Counted from the first letter of the stretch, positions 7,867 to 16,756 are shown. The stretch is 64,000 nt of DNA from UBA1672 sp033851915 (GCA_033851915.1 JAWSVM010000003.1:496001-560000), one strand, 5' to 3'. The notes: a model not told the origin generated them from the sequence alone. Numbers and translations are program-made.

Positions 7867-7898
7867 AGACGCATTATTGAAATGTAAGGACTTATTGA

Positions 7899-10310
7899 AT
7901 GTCAGACACAAAGAACACTCTATTTGCTGTTCTCCCTCTAAGAGATATCGTTGTTTTTCCACATATGATTGTACCGCTTTTTGTTGGGCGCGATAAATCC
8001 GTTCAGGCGCTAGAGCATGTGATGCATGCCGACAAGAAAATTGTTTTGGTAACGCAAAAAACACCATCGGAAGATGATCCCGGACCGGAAGATCTTTATT
8101 CTGTTGGAACGATTGGAACGATTCTTCAGCTTTTAAAATTACCTGACGGAACAGTGAAGGTTCTTGTTGAAGGTGGAGAGCGTGTTCGCCTTTCCAATTT
8201 AGTGGATACTAATGGTTATGTTGAGGCAAATGTAACGGAGATCGTTGATACAACTGTTGGTGATGACGAGTTAGAAGCGCTATCTCGCGCTGCAATGACG
8301 CAGTTTGAGCAATATGTGAAGCTAAATAAGAAAATTCCACCTGAAGTAATCGTCTCTATTAATCAAATTGATGAACCTTCCAAAATGGTTGATACAATTG
8401 CCTCTCACTTGGCATTGAAAATTGACCAAAAGCAGGATTTGCTTGAGCTGGCCACAACGGCCGAGCGATTGGAACGTATTTATTCCTTCATGGAAGGGGA
8501 AATTGGCGTTCTTCAAGTTGAGAAGCGTGTGCGCAGTCGCGTGAAACGTCAAATGGAAAAGACACAGCGCGAATATTATTTAAACGAACAAATGAAAGCG
8601 ATCCAAAAAGAGCTGGGCGACGGTGAAGACGGCCTTGACGAATTGGGCGAGCTTGATAAGAAAATTGAAGAAACTAAAATGCCTAAGGACGTGCTCGAGC
8701 GTTCCAAAGCAGAAATGAAGAAACTTCGCCAGATGAGCCCGATGTCCGCAGAAGCCACTGTGGTGCGTAACTATCTTGACTGGATTTTAAGTGTGCCGTG
8801 GCATAAAAAATCTCGTGTGAAGAAAGATATAAAGGCAGCGCAAGCAATTTTGGATAAAGATCATTATGGCTTGGAAAAAGTTAAAGAACGTATCTTGGAA
8901 TATCTCGCGGTTCAGCAGCGTACGAAAAAAGTGCGCGGTACGATCCTTTGTTTAGCAGGGCCACCGGGTGTTGGTAAAACATCTTTGGGTAAATCCATTG
9001 CCAGAGCGACAAACCGTAATTTTGTGCGCATGTCTTTGGGCGGCGTTCGTGACGAAAGCGAAATCCGTGGGCATCGACGCACCTATATTGGCGCAATGCC
9101 GGGGAAAATCATTCAAGGTATGAAGAAAGCGAAAACAGTCAATCCACTATTCTTGCTGGATGAGATTGATAAACTTGGTTCTGATTTTCGCGGTGATCCT
9201 AGCTCTGCATTGCTGGAGGTTCTCGATCCGGAGCAAAATGATAAGTTCCAAGATCACTATCTTGAGTTAGATTATGATTTATCCGATGTGATGTTTGTGT
9301 GTACGGCGAATAATATTTCGAATATGTCTCGCCCATTGCTCGATCGTATGGAAATCATCCGTATCTCCGGTTATACCGAGGATGAAAAAGTTCAAATCGC
9401 AAGACGGCATTTGTTGAAAAAGCAAATGAAAATGGCGGGGCTAAAGCGTAATGAATTTACCATTAGCGATGCGGCTATCCGTGATCTTATTCGCTATTAT
9501 ACACGTGAAGCGGGTGTCCGTGGATTAGAGCGTGAGCTAGCCAATCTTTGCCGTAAAGCGATTAAAAATATTTTGATGAAGGGGAAAGAGAAAATCTCAA
9601 TCACCCCGCGCGGTCTTGAAAAATATGCCGGTGTTAAAAAATGTCGTTACGGTGAAATCGAAGAATTTGACCGCGTTGGCGTGGTGAACGGCTTGGCCTA
9701 TACGGAAAGTGGCGGTGACTTATTGTCTATCGAGGCTGTAACGATGCCGGGTAAAGACTGCAAAGTGTCAACAACGGGTAACTTGAAAGACGTAATGCGG
9801 GAATCTATTACCGTAGCGGAGATGTTAACGAAATCTCGTGCGGCGCAATATGGTCTGGATTATGAAATTCTGAAGAAACAGCAAGTCCACGTGCATGTTC
9901 CGGAAGGGGCAACACCTAAAGACGGGCCTTCTGCCGGCGCGGCGATGGTAACTGCAATTATATCTGCATTATCGGGCATTGAGATTCGTCGAGATATCGC
10001 GATGACAGGTGAAGTGAACTTGCGTGGTAATGTTACAGCAATCGGTGGTTTAAAAGAAAAACTGCTCGCGGCACTTCGCGGGGGCATAAAAACAGTTTTG
10101 ATTCCCCAAGATAATGAAAAAGATTTGGCTGATATTCCGAAAAATGTTCTCAAAGGTTTGAAGATTATTCCCGTCCGAACCATAGATGAAGTGCTTTCAC
10201 ACGCCCTTCTACACATGCCGGAACCTCTGGAATCACTAAAAAATGGAGAATTAGACAAAATTTCTTCAGAAACTGCAGAAAACAAGGGAGAAAGCGTGAT
10301 TCACCATTGA
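7899..10310 (+). CDS. lon: ATP-dependent protease Lon
   Basis: Single-chain AAA+ serine protease that degrades misfolded and regulatory proteins. The 803-residue protein has the usual LonA layout: N-terminal substrate domain (LPLRDIVVFPHMIVPLFVGR), coiled-coil segment, AAA+ module with Walker A GPPGVGKTS and Walker B FLLDEIDK, and the protease domain with the Ser678 (PKDGPSAG) and Lys721 (GGLKEK) dyad. The C-terminal end after LLHMPEP is a short, variable hydrophilic tail. ATG 7899 follows TAAGGA. hup follows after 170 bases. Confidence 0.97.
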   Translation: MSDTKNTLFAVLPLRDIVVFPHMIVPLFVGRDKSVQALEHVMHADKKIVLVTQKTPSEDDPGPEDLYSVGTIGTILQLLKLPDGTVKVLVEGGERVRLSNLVDTNGYVEANVTEIVDTTVGDDELEALSRAAMTQFEQYVKLNKKIPPEVIVSINQIDEPSKMVDTIASHLALKIDQKQDLLELATTAERLERIYSFMEGEIGVLQVEKRVRSRVKRQMEKTQREYYLNEQMKAIQKELGDGEDGLDELGELDKKIEETKMPKDVLERSKAEMKKLRQMSPMSAEATVVRNYLDWILSVPWHKKSRVKKDIKAAQAILDKDHYGLEKVKERILEYLAVQQRTKKVRGTILCLAGPPGVGKTSLGKSIARATNRNFVRMSLGGVRDESEIRGHRRTYIGAMPGKIIQGMKKAKTVNPLFLLDEIDKLGSDFRGDPSSALLEVLDPEQNDKFQDHYLELDYDLSDVMFVCTANNISNMSRPLLDRMEIIRISGYTEDEKVQIARRHLLKKQMKMAGLKRNEFTISDAAIRDLIRYYTREAGVRGLERELANLCRKAIKNILMKGKEKISITPRGLEKYAGVKKCRYGEIEEFDRVGVVNGLAYTESGGDLLSIEAVTMPGKDCKVSTTGNLKDVMRESITVAEMLTKSRAAQYGLDYEILKKQQVHVHVPEGATPKDGPSAGAAMVTAIISALSGIEIRRDIAMTGEVNLRGNVTAIGGLKEKLLAALRGGIKTVLIPQDNEKDLADIPKNVLKGLKIIPVRTIDEVLSHALLHMPEPLESLKNGELDKISSETAENKGESVIHH

Positions 10311-10480
10311 ACCTTTTGCAAAAAAGGCTTACAAAGGAATCACTTAAAATGATTGCAACCGCGCACTGAGTAAGTGTTTCGCATTTTATTATGTATATGG
10401 CTGTAATTGTTTTTCAGACTGTTTTCGGAATGGTTTCGGAGGCAGTATGGCTTTTAACTTAAACGTAAAGGGAATTCCTT

Positions 10481-10765
10481 ATGAACAAGCAAGACCTTGT
10501 ATCAAAAGTAGCTGCTTCTGCAGATATGTCTAAACAAAAAGCAGCATCAGCTGTTGATGCTGTTATTGAGGCAATCAAAGGCAGCCTTAAATCTGGTGAA
10601 GATGTTCGCCTAGTTGGTTTCGGTACTTTTTCAGTATCTGACCGCGCTGCGACAACTGGCCGTAACCCACGCACTGGTGAGCCACTACAAATTCCAGCAT
10701 CTAAGCAGCCTAAATTCAAGGCTGGTAAAGAGCTTAAAGAAGCTGTAAACGGTAAAAAGAAGTAA
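10481..10765 (+). CDS. hup: DNA-binding protein HU
   Basis: Small histone-like nucleoid protein that bends DNA as a dimer. The 94 residues match HU throughout: MNKQDLVSKVA start, GFGTFSVSDRAATTGRNPRTGE beta-arm region with the Arg-Asn-Pro tip, and KPKF-like FKAGKELKEAVN end. Its position after lon matches the common lon-hup order. The TAAAGGGAATTCCTT stretch supplies the ribosome-binding site. Ended by a strong terminator at 10799. Confidence 0.96.
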   Translation: MNKQDLVSKVAASADMSKQKAASAVDAVIEAIKGSLKSGEDVRLVGFGTFSVSDRAATTGRNPRTGEPLQIPASKQPKFKAGKELKEAVNGKKK

Positions 10766-10798
10766 TTCTACCGTTTCAGGTTTGTAAATATTCTGTTT

Positions 10799-10834
10799 GG
10801 CCGCCTTTATTATATGTGCGGCCGAATTTTTTTT
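10799..10834 (+). terminator. Intrinsic terminator after hup
   Basis: GGCCGC (10799-10804) pairs with GCGGCC (10818-10823) across a 13-base AT loop and is followed by GAA and eight T. Confidence 0.9.
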
Positions 10835-10854
10835 AGAAATATTGAATTCTGTCC

Positions 10855-10883
10855 TTGCTTTTTGTCGCGGGACTTATTAGATA
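10855..10883 (+). promoter_or_regulatory. Candidate promoter of tRNA-Val
   Basis: TTGCTT at 10855-10860 and TAGATA at 10878-10883 with 17-base spacing, ending 18 bases before the tRNA 5' end. The match to consensus is moderate. Confidence 0.4.
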
Positions 10884-10901
10884 TATGCCATCGATTGGTT
10901 A

Positions 10902-10977
10902 GGGTGATTAGCTCAGCTGGGAGAGCATCTCGTTTACACCGAGAGGGTCGGCGGTTCGATCCCGTCATCACCCACCA
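10902..10977 (+). tRNA. tRNA-Val (TAC anticodon)
   Basis: 76-base cloverleaf. Acceptor GGGTGAT/ATCACCC, A73 and encoded CCA, D-arm TAGCTCAGCTGGGAGAGCA, anticodon loop TTTACAC (TAC), T-loop TTCGATC. Stands alone between hup and the nuo cluster. Confidence 0.97.
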
Positions 10978-11024
10978 ATCGCTTCAATGACTTAGCCCAT
11001 ATTTCAAAAAACAAATTCCCTTTT

Positions 11025-11045
11025 TGGGGCAGTCTCTGGGGCAGT
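11025..11045 (+). repeat. Short direct repeat just after tRNA-Val
   Basis: TGGGGCAGT occurs at 11025-11033 and at 11037-11045, a 12-base period, in otherwise AT-rich non-coding DNA about 50 bases past the tRNA. The rest of the 217-base gap to nuoA holds an ACCGAT/ATCGGT inverted repeat at 11099-11123 without a T-run, and no gene that I can support. Confidence 0.5.
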
Positions 11046-11194
11046 TAACCAAAAGCATCCATAACTTCATCTAAAATTATCTGACTTGCCAAAAACCCAC
11101 CGATTTTATTGAAAAACATCGGTTAAGGGTATTTTCAACGTGGCTATAAGCTGTTAGAACTTAGAAGAAGAATCGTCTTGAAAGAATAATACTT

Positions 11195-11566
11195 ATGGCG
11201 CCGCAAGAATTACTCATTGAATACCTTCCCATCCTTATTTTTATAGCCATCGCCGGAGGCATGTCTGTTGCGATGATCGCCGGATCGATTTTGGCTGGTG
11301 TGCGCAGACCGGATGCAGAAAAGCTATCTGCCTATGAGTGTGGCTTTGATGCGTTTTCTGATGTCCGCGGTAAATTTGATGTCCGCTTTTATCTGGTCAC
11401 GTTATTATTCATTATTTTTGATTTAGAGATCGCATTTTTATTTCCATGGGCTATAACTCTCGGGAAAATTGGTGTCTTTGGCTTCTGGTCTATGATTGTC
11501 TTCCTTTCTGTTCTGACGGTTGGTTTCGTCTATGAATGGAAAAAGGGCGGACTTGAGTGGGAATAG
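11195..11566 (+). CDS. nuoA: NADH-quinone oxidoreductase subunit A
   Basis: Small membrane subunit of complex I at the junction between the peripheral and membrane arms. The 123 residues have three hydrophobic segments (about 10-35, 66-86, 92-115) and the conserved loop SAYECGFDAF with the functional Cys, followed by KFDVRFYLVTLLFIIFDLE. First gene of the interrupted nuo cluster; nuoB starts 33 bases downstream. Confidence 0.96.
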   Translation: MAPQELLIEYLPILIFIAIAGGMSVAMIAGSILAGVRRPDAEKLSAYECGFDAFSDVRGKFDVRFYLVTLLFIIFDLEIAFLFPWAITLGKIGVFGFWSMIVFLSVLTVGFVYEWKKGGLEWE

Positions 11567-11599
11567 GGAAGCGGGAATTAAGGGTAAGAGAGCTGTAAT

Positions 11600-12175
11600 A
11601 TGAGCCACGATAAGAAAATTATAACCGCACCGGAATATACGCAGGAAATGCGTTCGCCATTTCCGCCAGCGTTGGAGCAGGATATTGTGCCTGCGGCTAT
11701 CTCAAAAACACTTAATGAAAAAGGTTTTGTCCTGACAAGTACAGACAAGCTGTTTGATTGGGCACGTACAGGTTCACTTTGGCCAATGACCTTCGGTTTG
11801 GCTTGTTGCGCGATAGAGATGATCCACGGCTATATGAGCCGTTATGACCTTGATAGATTCGGTATTATTCCACGCCCCAGCCCGCGTCAGTCCGATGTGA
11901 TGATTGTGGCAGGGACGTTAACCAATAAAATGGCGCCTGCTCTACGCCGTGTTTACGATCAGATGCCTGAACCGCGTTGGGTCGTTTCTATGGGGTCTTG
12001 CGCGAACGGTGGCGGGTATTATCATTATTCCTATTCTGTCGTGCGTGGGTGCGATCGTATCGTGCCTGTGGATATTTATATTCCCGGTTGCCCACCAACA
12101 GCAGAAGCCATGGTTTATGGCTTATTACAGCTACAGAAAAAAATCCAAAGAGAGGATACACGCATTGCCCGATGA
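11600..12175 (+). CDS. nuoB: NADH-quinone oxidoreductase subunit B
   Basis: Carries the terminal 4Fe-4S cluster N2 that donates electrons to quinone. The 191-residue protein has all four ligand cysteines: the tandem pair Cys69-Cys70 in GLACCAIEM, Cys134 in MGSCANGGG and Cys164 in IPGCPPTAEA. The N-terminal 45 residues are variable and hydrophilic, as is usual in alphaproteobacteria. Its 3' end overlaps the start of nuoC. Confidence 0.97.
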   Translation: MSHDKKIITAPEYTQEMRSPFPPALEQDIVPAAISKTLNEKGFVLTSTDKLFDWARTGSLWPMTFGLACCAIEMIHGYMSRYDLDRFGIIPRPSPRQSDVMIVAGTLTNKMAPALRRVYDQMPEPRWVVSMGSCANGGGYYHYSYSVVRGCDRIVPVDIYIPGCPPTAEAMVYGLLQLQKKIQREDTRIAR

Positions 12176-12848
12176 TTCCCTCAAAGACCTCGCCGATTAT
12201 ATATCGGAGAAAATGGAAAAGTATGTAATCGGACATTCTTTCGAAAAGGATGAGCTTGTTATAAGTGTAAAGCCTGATGATATCGCGGCGGTGTTACAAT
12301 TCCTTCGTGATGACCGTGAATGTGAGTGTACGACGCTGATTGATTTATGTGGTGTTGATTACCCTGAACGCCCTGAACGTTTCGAGGTTGTTTATTGCTT
12401 ACTGTCCATTCGTCAGAATCACCGTGTGCGCGTTAAAATCGCCATTGAAGAGGATCAAATTATTCCGACGGTTACAAATGTATTCAGTGTTGCTGGCTGG
12501 TTAGAGCGTGAAGCATGGGATATGTACGGAATTTTGTTCGCTGGTAACCCTGACCTTCGCCGCATCTTGACGGATTATGGCTTTGAAGGCCATCCGCAAC
12601 GTAAAGATTTCCCGCTGACGGGCTATGTTGAGTTGCGTTATGATGAAGAACAAAAGCGCGTGGTTTATGAACCTGTAACTTTGACGCAGGATTATCGCTC
12701 GTTTGATTATCTTAGCCCGTGGGAGGGTATGACCGATATGCAAATACCTGGTGATGAGAAGGCCGCTGTGCCGCCGCACGGCTGGAAAGGCCCGGTAAAA
12801 GAGAATGATGAAAACGCAGGAGGACAAGATAATGCCTCTGAAGGATAG
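12165..12848 (+). CDS. nuoC: NADH-quinone oxidoreductase subunit C
   Basis: Peripheral-arm subunit (30-kDa family) that packs against NuoD near the quinone site. The open frame runs far upstream inside nuoB, but a start at TTG 12165 is proposed: AGAGGA lies 8 bases upstream and the resulting N-terminus (PDDSLKDLADYISEK) fits the family. ATG 12213 is the alternative. The signature EREAWDMYGILFAGNPDLRRILTDYGFEGHP region is intact and the length is about 227 residues. It overlaps nuoB by 11 bases and nuoD by 17 bases, which implies translational coupling. Confidence 0.9.
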   Translation: MPDDSLKDLADYISEKMEKYVIGHSFEKDELVISVKPDDIAAVLQFLRDDRECECTTLIDLCGVDYPERPERFEVVYCLLSIRQNHRVRVKIAIEEDQIIPTVTNVFSVAGWLEREAWDMYGILFAGNPDLRRILTDYGFEGHPQRKDFPLTGYVELRYDEEQKRVVYEPVTLTQDYRSFDYLSPWEGMTDMQIPGDEKAAVPPHGWKGPVKENDENAGGQDNASEG

Positions 12849-14052
12849 AATAGACACACCCGATGTCGTTATCGGTGAAGAAACACAAATCAAGCCCTTC
12901 ACAATGAATTTCGGGCCACAGCATCCCGCCGCGCATGGCGTGTTGCGTTTGGTGCTTGAGATGGAAGGCGAGATCGTTGAGCGCGCCGATCCGCATATTG
13001 GCTTGTTGCACCGTGGCACGGAAAAGCTAATCGAATATAAAACATATACGCAGGCTTTGCCGTATTTTGACCGTCTGGATTATGTTTGCCCGATGAATCA
13101 GGAACATGCTTTTGCGATGGCGATTGAAAAGTTGCTGGGCGTTACTGTGCCGCGCCGTGGTCAATATATCCGCGTGCTATTTTGTGAATTGGGGCGCGTT
13201 TTAAATCATATTTTGAATATCACAACCTTTGCCCTTGATGTTGGTGCGATTACGCCCGCGCTTTGGGGGTTTGAAGAGCGTGAAAAAGGTATGGAGTTTT
13301 ATGAGCGCGTTTGCGGCGCGCGGCTTCACGCTAACTATTTCCGCCCGGGCGGTGTAGCGCAGGATATGCCTGCTGGTCTTGCCGAAGATATGTTGGATTG
13401 GTGTGACAGTTTCCCTAAATTTTTGGTCGATCTCGAGAGCTTGCTGACCGAAAACCGTATTTTCAAGCAACGCACCGTGGATATTGGCATTGTATCACCC
13501 GAAGATGCACAGGATTGGGGGTTTACCGGCGCGATGTTGCGTGGTTCGGGCATCGCTTGGGATTTGCGTAAGTCACAGCCTTATGAAGTTTATGACGAAC
13601 TTGATTTCGATATTCCAATTGGTAAGACGGGCGATTGTTATGCGCGTTATCTTGTGCGGATGGAAGAAATGTATCAATCCATCAATATTATGAAGCAATG
13701 TTTGGCGAAGATGCCTGACGGGTATGTGCGCTCCAATGATTATAAAGTAACACCGCCTCCGCGTGCAGAGATGAAAAGCTCTATGGAGGCTTTGATCCAT
13801 CACTTTAAACTCTATACCGAAGGGTTCCATGTGCCTGCGGGAGAGACTTACACCGCCGTTGAGGCGCCTAAAGGTGAATTTGGTGTGTATCTGGTCAGTG
13901 ATGGTACGAACAAGCCTTACCGTTGCCGTATTCGCGCTCCGGGATTTCCGCATCTACAAGCCCTCGATTTTATGAGCAGAGGTCATCAATTGGCGGATAC
14001 TGTGTCTATTATCGGATCGCTCGATATTGTGTTCGGGGAGATTGATCGATGA
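12832..14052 (+). CDS. nuoD: NADH-quinone oxidoreductase subunit D
   Basis: 49-kDa subunit that forms much of the quinone-binding cavity. The start is taken as ATG 12832, since a perfect AGGAGG sits at 12818-12823, 8 bases upstream; ATGs at 12805/12808 in the same frame lie before that site. About 406 residues, with FGPQHPAAHGVLR, HIGLLHRGTEKL and, at the C-terminus, the GSLDIVFGEIDR ending shared across the family. Its last four bases overlap the start of the small exported-protein gene. Confidence 0.96.
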   Translation: MPLKDRIDTPDVVIGEETQIKPFTMNFGPQHPAAHGVLRLVLEMEGEIVERADPHIGLLHRGTEKLIEYKTYTQALPYFDRLDYVCPMNQEHAFAMAIEKLLGVTVPRRGQYIRVLFCELGRVLNHILNITTFALDVGAITPALWGFEEREKGMEFYERVCGARLHANYFRPGGVAQDMPAGLAEDMLDWCDSFPKFLVDLESLLTENRIFKQRTVDIGIVSPEDAQDWGFTGAMLRGSGIAWDLRKSQPYEVYDELDFDIPIGKTGDCYARYLVRMEEMYQSINIMKQCLAKMPDGYVRSNDYKVTPPPRAEMKSSMEALIHHFKLYTEGFHVPAGETYTAVEAPKGEFGVYLVSDGTNKPYRCRIRAPGFPHLQALDFMSRGHQLADTVSIIGSLDIVFGEIDR

Positions 14053-14468
14053 ATAAATTAGGACTGTTACTTTCTGCTGTTATAATCTGCGCATCTTTTT
14101 CGGTGCAGGCAGATGATAAGCTGGATGCTTTTGCACAAGATATTATTCATGTATTTGCCTCCGGTGATACGAAACAATATATCGAAATACTTCATCCTGA
14201 TTGCCCCAAGCCTAATCCTGTCCGTCTTGCGTGGCAGATGTCGAAGACATGGCTTGCCGATAAGGTGGATATCCGTTTTAAGGATGTCGCAGAATCATAT
14301 GACCGTACGAAACTTGATTTTGCGGTAGAGCCTGAGAGCGTTATAGAATTCCAAGTCTGGACAATTGATCGTGATGGTGAAAAGAGTGAGCTTGTAACCT
14401 CTTATCCGATTGCCGCACATGAAACAGGCTTTAAAATTTTAGACTACTCGTGTTTTAAACTTAAATAA
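14049..14468 (+). CDS. Small exported protein of unknown function inside the nuo operon
   Basis: Not recognised. The ATGA overlap with nuoD and the 21-base gap to nuoE put it firmly in the nuo transcript. 139 residues: a signal peptide (MNKLGLLLSAVIICASFSVQA, cleavage predicted before DDKL), then a mature domain of about 118 residues with two Cys (HPDCPKPNP and DYSCFKL) that could form a disulphide. The alternating helix-strand pattern (DAFAQDIIHVFASGDTKQYIEIL... then strands with VIEFQVWTI) is reminiscent of NTF2-like folds, which is inference only. No lipobox. Standard nuo operons have no gene here. Confidence 0.75.
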   Translation: MNKLGLLLSAVIICASFSVQADDKLDAFAQDIIHVFASGDTKQYIEILHPDCPKPNPVRLAWQMSKTWLADKVDIRFKDVAESYDRTKLDFAVEPESVIEFQVWTIDRDGEKSELVTSYPIAAHETGFKILDYSCFKLK

Positions 14469-14489
14469 TGATAACTAATTGAAAATACA

Positions 14490-15149
14490 ATGAAAAAACC
14501 ATTCGATTTACATGCCGATTACCAGCCGGAGAGTTTTGAGTTCAACAAGACTTTCAAAAAAGCTGTGAAGGAAGCGATTGCCCGTTATCCGAAGGGAAGG
14601 CAACAATCTGCCGTTATGCCGCTTCTGGATCTGACGCAGCGTCAGGTCGCGGAAGAGGGCGCAAAGCAACACCCTCCTTATGGTGGATGGGTGCCGCGCG
14701 CAGCAATGGATCATATCGCTGAAGTACTGGGTATGCATAAAGTTAAAGTCTATGAGGTTGCCAGTTTCTATTCCATGTATAACACCGCACCCGTTGGAAA
14801 ATATCTGGTGCAATGCTGTACTACTACGCCGTGTTGGTTGCGTGGCTCTGATAAAATTGTTGAGGCAACCAAAAAACATTTGGGCATCGGTATGGGTGAA
14901 ACTACGGATGATGGTAAATTCTCTCTCATGGAAGTTGAGTGTCTGGGTGCATGTGTGAACGCCCCTATGGTTCAGATAAATGATGATTATTACGAAGATT
15001 TAACGCCCCAAAATATGATGGAAGTTCTGGATAATCTGTCACAGGACATGCAGGCGACTGTCGGCTCTCAAACAGGGCGTAGAGATTCTATGCCAAGTTC
15101 CGGTCCCACAACAATGAAAGATCGTGCGAAGAAAGCGAAGGTTGTTTGA
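14490..15149 (+). CDS. nuoE: NADH-quinone oxidoreductase subunit E
   Basis: 24-kDa subunit with the 2Fe-2S cluster N1a in the NADH-oxidising module. 219 residues. The thioredoxin-like domain has ligands Cys110 and Cys115 (CCTTTPCWLRG; Cys109 is an extra neighbour), Cys151 and Cys155 (ECLGACVNAP). The last 40 or so residues are a variable, basic tail ending in KAKKV. Its TGA overlaps the nuoF ATG. Confidence 0.96.
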   Translation: MKKPFDLHADYQPESFEFNKTFKKAVKEAIARYPKGRQQSAVMPLLDLTQRQVAEEGAKQHPPYGGWVPRAAMDHIAEVLGMHKVKVYEVASFYSMYNTAPVGKYLVQCCTTTPCWLRGSDKIVEATKKHLGIGMGETTDDGKFSLMEVECLGACVNAPMVQINDDYYEDLTPQNMMEVLDNLSQDMQATVGSQTGRRDSMPSSGPTTMKDRAKKAKVV

Positions 15150-16429
15150 TGCTTAGTGATAAAGACAGAATATTTACAAACCTCTATGGCTGGGAGAGTT
15201 TCACTCTGAAGGCTGCGCAAAAGCGTGGGGATTGGGATAATACCAAGGCTATCCTTAAAAAGGGACGTGAATGGATTATCGACGAAATGAAGGCCTCAGG
15301 CTTACGTGGTCGCGGTGGCGCGGGTTTCCCGACGGGGCTTAAATGGTCGTTCATGCCCAAAGATATCGGTGATAAACCGCATTATCTGGTGATTAATGCC
15401 GATGAGTCGGAGCCGGGCACGTGTAAAGATCGTGAAATATTGCGCCATGATCCGCATAAATTGATTGAAGGTGCGTTGATCGCGGGCTTTGCGATGGGCG
15501 CGCATGCTGCCTATATCTACGTTCGTGGTGAGTTTTATAACGAGAGTTCATCTCTATGGAAGGCAATCCATGAGGCATATGATGCAGGGCTGCTGGGTAA
15601 AAATGCGGCGGGTTCCGGTTGGGACTTTGACGTAATTGTGCATCGTGGCGCAGGTGCATATATTTGCGGCGAAGAAACCGCGCTGATCGAATCAATAGAA
15701 GGTAAAAAAGGGCAACCGCGTAATAAGCCACCTTTCCCTGCTATGGCGGGGTTGTATTCTTGCCCGACCACTGTGAATAATGTGGAGACCATCGCTGTTG
15801 TTCCTACGATTTTACGTCGTGGTGGCTCTTGGTTCTCCGGTCTTGGCCGTGATGATAAAAATGCGGGAACGAAGTTGTTCTGTATTTCAGGCCATGTGGA
15901 AAATCCCTGTAATGTTGAAGAAGAAATGGGTATTCCGTTAAAAGATCTGATCGAAAAGCATTGCGGCGGTGTGATTGGTGGTTGGGATAACTTGCTGGCG
16001 ATTATTCCAGGTGGATCATCCACGCCGATGCTGCCCAAAGAAACATGCGATCATATCCATATGGATTTCGATTCGTTGCGTGAGGTTGGTACAGGCCTTG
16101 GGACTGCAGGCGTAATTGTGATGGATAAATCCACTGATATTATTCAGGCAATTTGCCGTTTATCACAATTCTATATGCATGAAAGTTGCGGGCAATGTAC
16201 GCCATGTCGTGAGGGCACAGGTTGGCTTTGGCGAATGATGAAGCGCATGGTGCAAGGCAATGCAACTGTTGAAGAAATTGACCAACTATTTGAAATTACA
16301 AAAGAAATTGAAGGGCAAACCATTTGCGCTCTTGGTGATGCGGCGGCTTGGCCGGTTCAGGGCTTGATTAAGCATTTCCGCCCTGAAATGGAAAAACGCA
16401 TCATGGAATATCGTAAAATGGCGGCATAA
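15149..16429 (+). CDS. nuoF: NADH-quinone oxidoreductase subunit F
   Basis: 51-kDa subunit holding FMN, the NADH site and 4Fe-4S cluster N3. The start is ATG 15149, giving a TGATG overlap with nuoE; an in-frame TTG lies one codon earlier. 426 residues with GRGGAGFPTGLKW (FMN/NADH loop), INADESEPGTCKDREI, GAGAYICGEETAL and cluster ligands Cys347, Cys350, Cys353 (CGQCTPC) and Cys393 (TICALGD). The conserved nuo order breaks after this gene: nuoG follows only after about 5.7 kb of unrelated genes. Confidence 0.97.
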   Translation: MLSDKDRIFTNLYGWESFTLKAAQKRGDWDNTKAILKKGREWIIDEMKASGLRGRGGAGFPTGLKWSFMPKDIGDKPHYLVINADESEPGTCKDREILRHDPHKLIEGALIAGFAMGAHAAYIYVRGEFYNESSSLWKAIHEAYDAGLLGKNAAGSGWDFDVIVHRGAGAYICGEETALIESIEGKKGQPRNKPPFPAMAGLYSCPTTVNNVETIAVVPTILRRGGSWFSGLGRDDKNAGTKLFCISGHVENPCNVEEEMGIPLKDLIEKHCGGVIGGWDNLLAIIPGGSSTPMLPKETCDHIHMDFDSLREVGTGLGTAGVIVMDKSTDIIQAICRLSQFYMHESCGQCTPCREGTGWLWRMMKRMVQGNATVEEIDQLFEITKEIEGQTICALGDAAAWPVQGLIKHFRPEMEKRIMEYRKMAA

Positions 16430-16432
16430 ATA

Positions 16433-16756
16433 ATGGCCTTTATCATTACGGATATTTCAAATATTGATCCCTGTGCGATAGAGTTCAGCGGCGATGATGA
16501 TGTCACCGTTCACCCAACCGCGGCTTATGAAATTGTGGGTACATTGGATGGTAAGAAAATTGAGACCTATGGCGTTGTTTGGCAGAGCGGTGATCAGCCA
16601 CCCGGCTGTTTTTTAAGTGAAGAGCTTGATGAATTCCTAAGCGAAAACCATGCTGATCTTTATACAGAAAAAGCAGCCCATAAAATATCATCCCTCATCT
16701 TCCAAAAATTCATGGGTGAAGATGTTGATTTTCCTTTGGTTATTTGGGATATTTAG
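16433..16756 (+). CDS. Hypothetical 107-residue protein after nuoF
   Basis: Not recognised. Begins 3 bases after the nuoF stop, so it is probably co-transcribed and translationally coupled. Acidic and soluble, with no signal peptide, no membrane segment and no metal motif. The N-terminal half looks beta-rich (AYEIVGTLDGKKIETYGVVW), the C-terminal half helical (SEELDEFLSENH..AAHKISSLIFQKFM), and it ends FPLVIWDI. It is followed 46 bases later by the oxygenase-like pair, with which it may form a small inserted module. Confidence 0.65.
   Translation: MAFIITDISNIDPCAIEFSGDDDVTVHPTAAYEIVGTLDGKKIETYGVVWQSGDQPPGCFLSEELDEFLSENHADLYTEKAAHKISSLIFQKFMGEDVDFPLVIWDI

Noticed and set aside
11099..11123. 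ACCGAT/ATCGGT inverted repeat as a terminator before nuoA
   Set aside because: No T-run follows, the stem is only 6 bp and the loop is 13 bases.
11949..12164. Upstream extension of the nuoC frame
   Set aside because: It is the out-of-frame reading of nuoB. A TTG start with AGAGGA at 12165 fits the family, whereas the extension gives a non-homologous hydrophobic stretch.
12501..13019. 172-codon open frame on the minus strand across nuoC/nuoD
   Set aside because: Lies fully inside two certain genes on the other strand, and its translation shows no family pattern.
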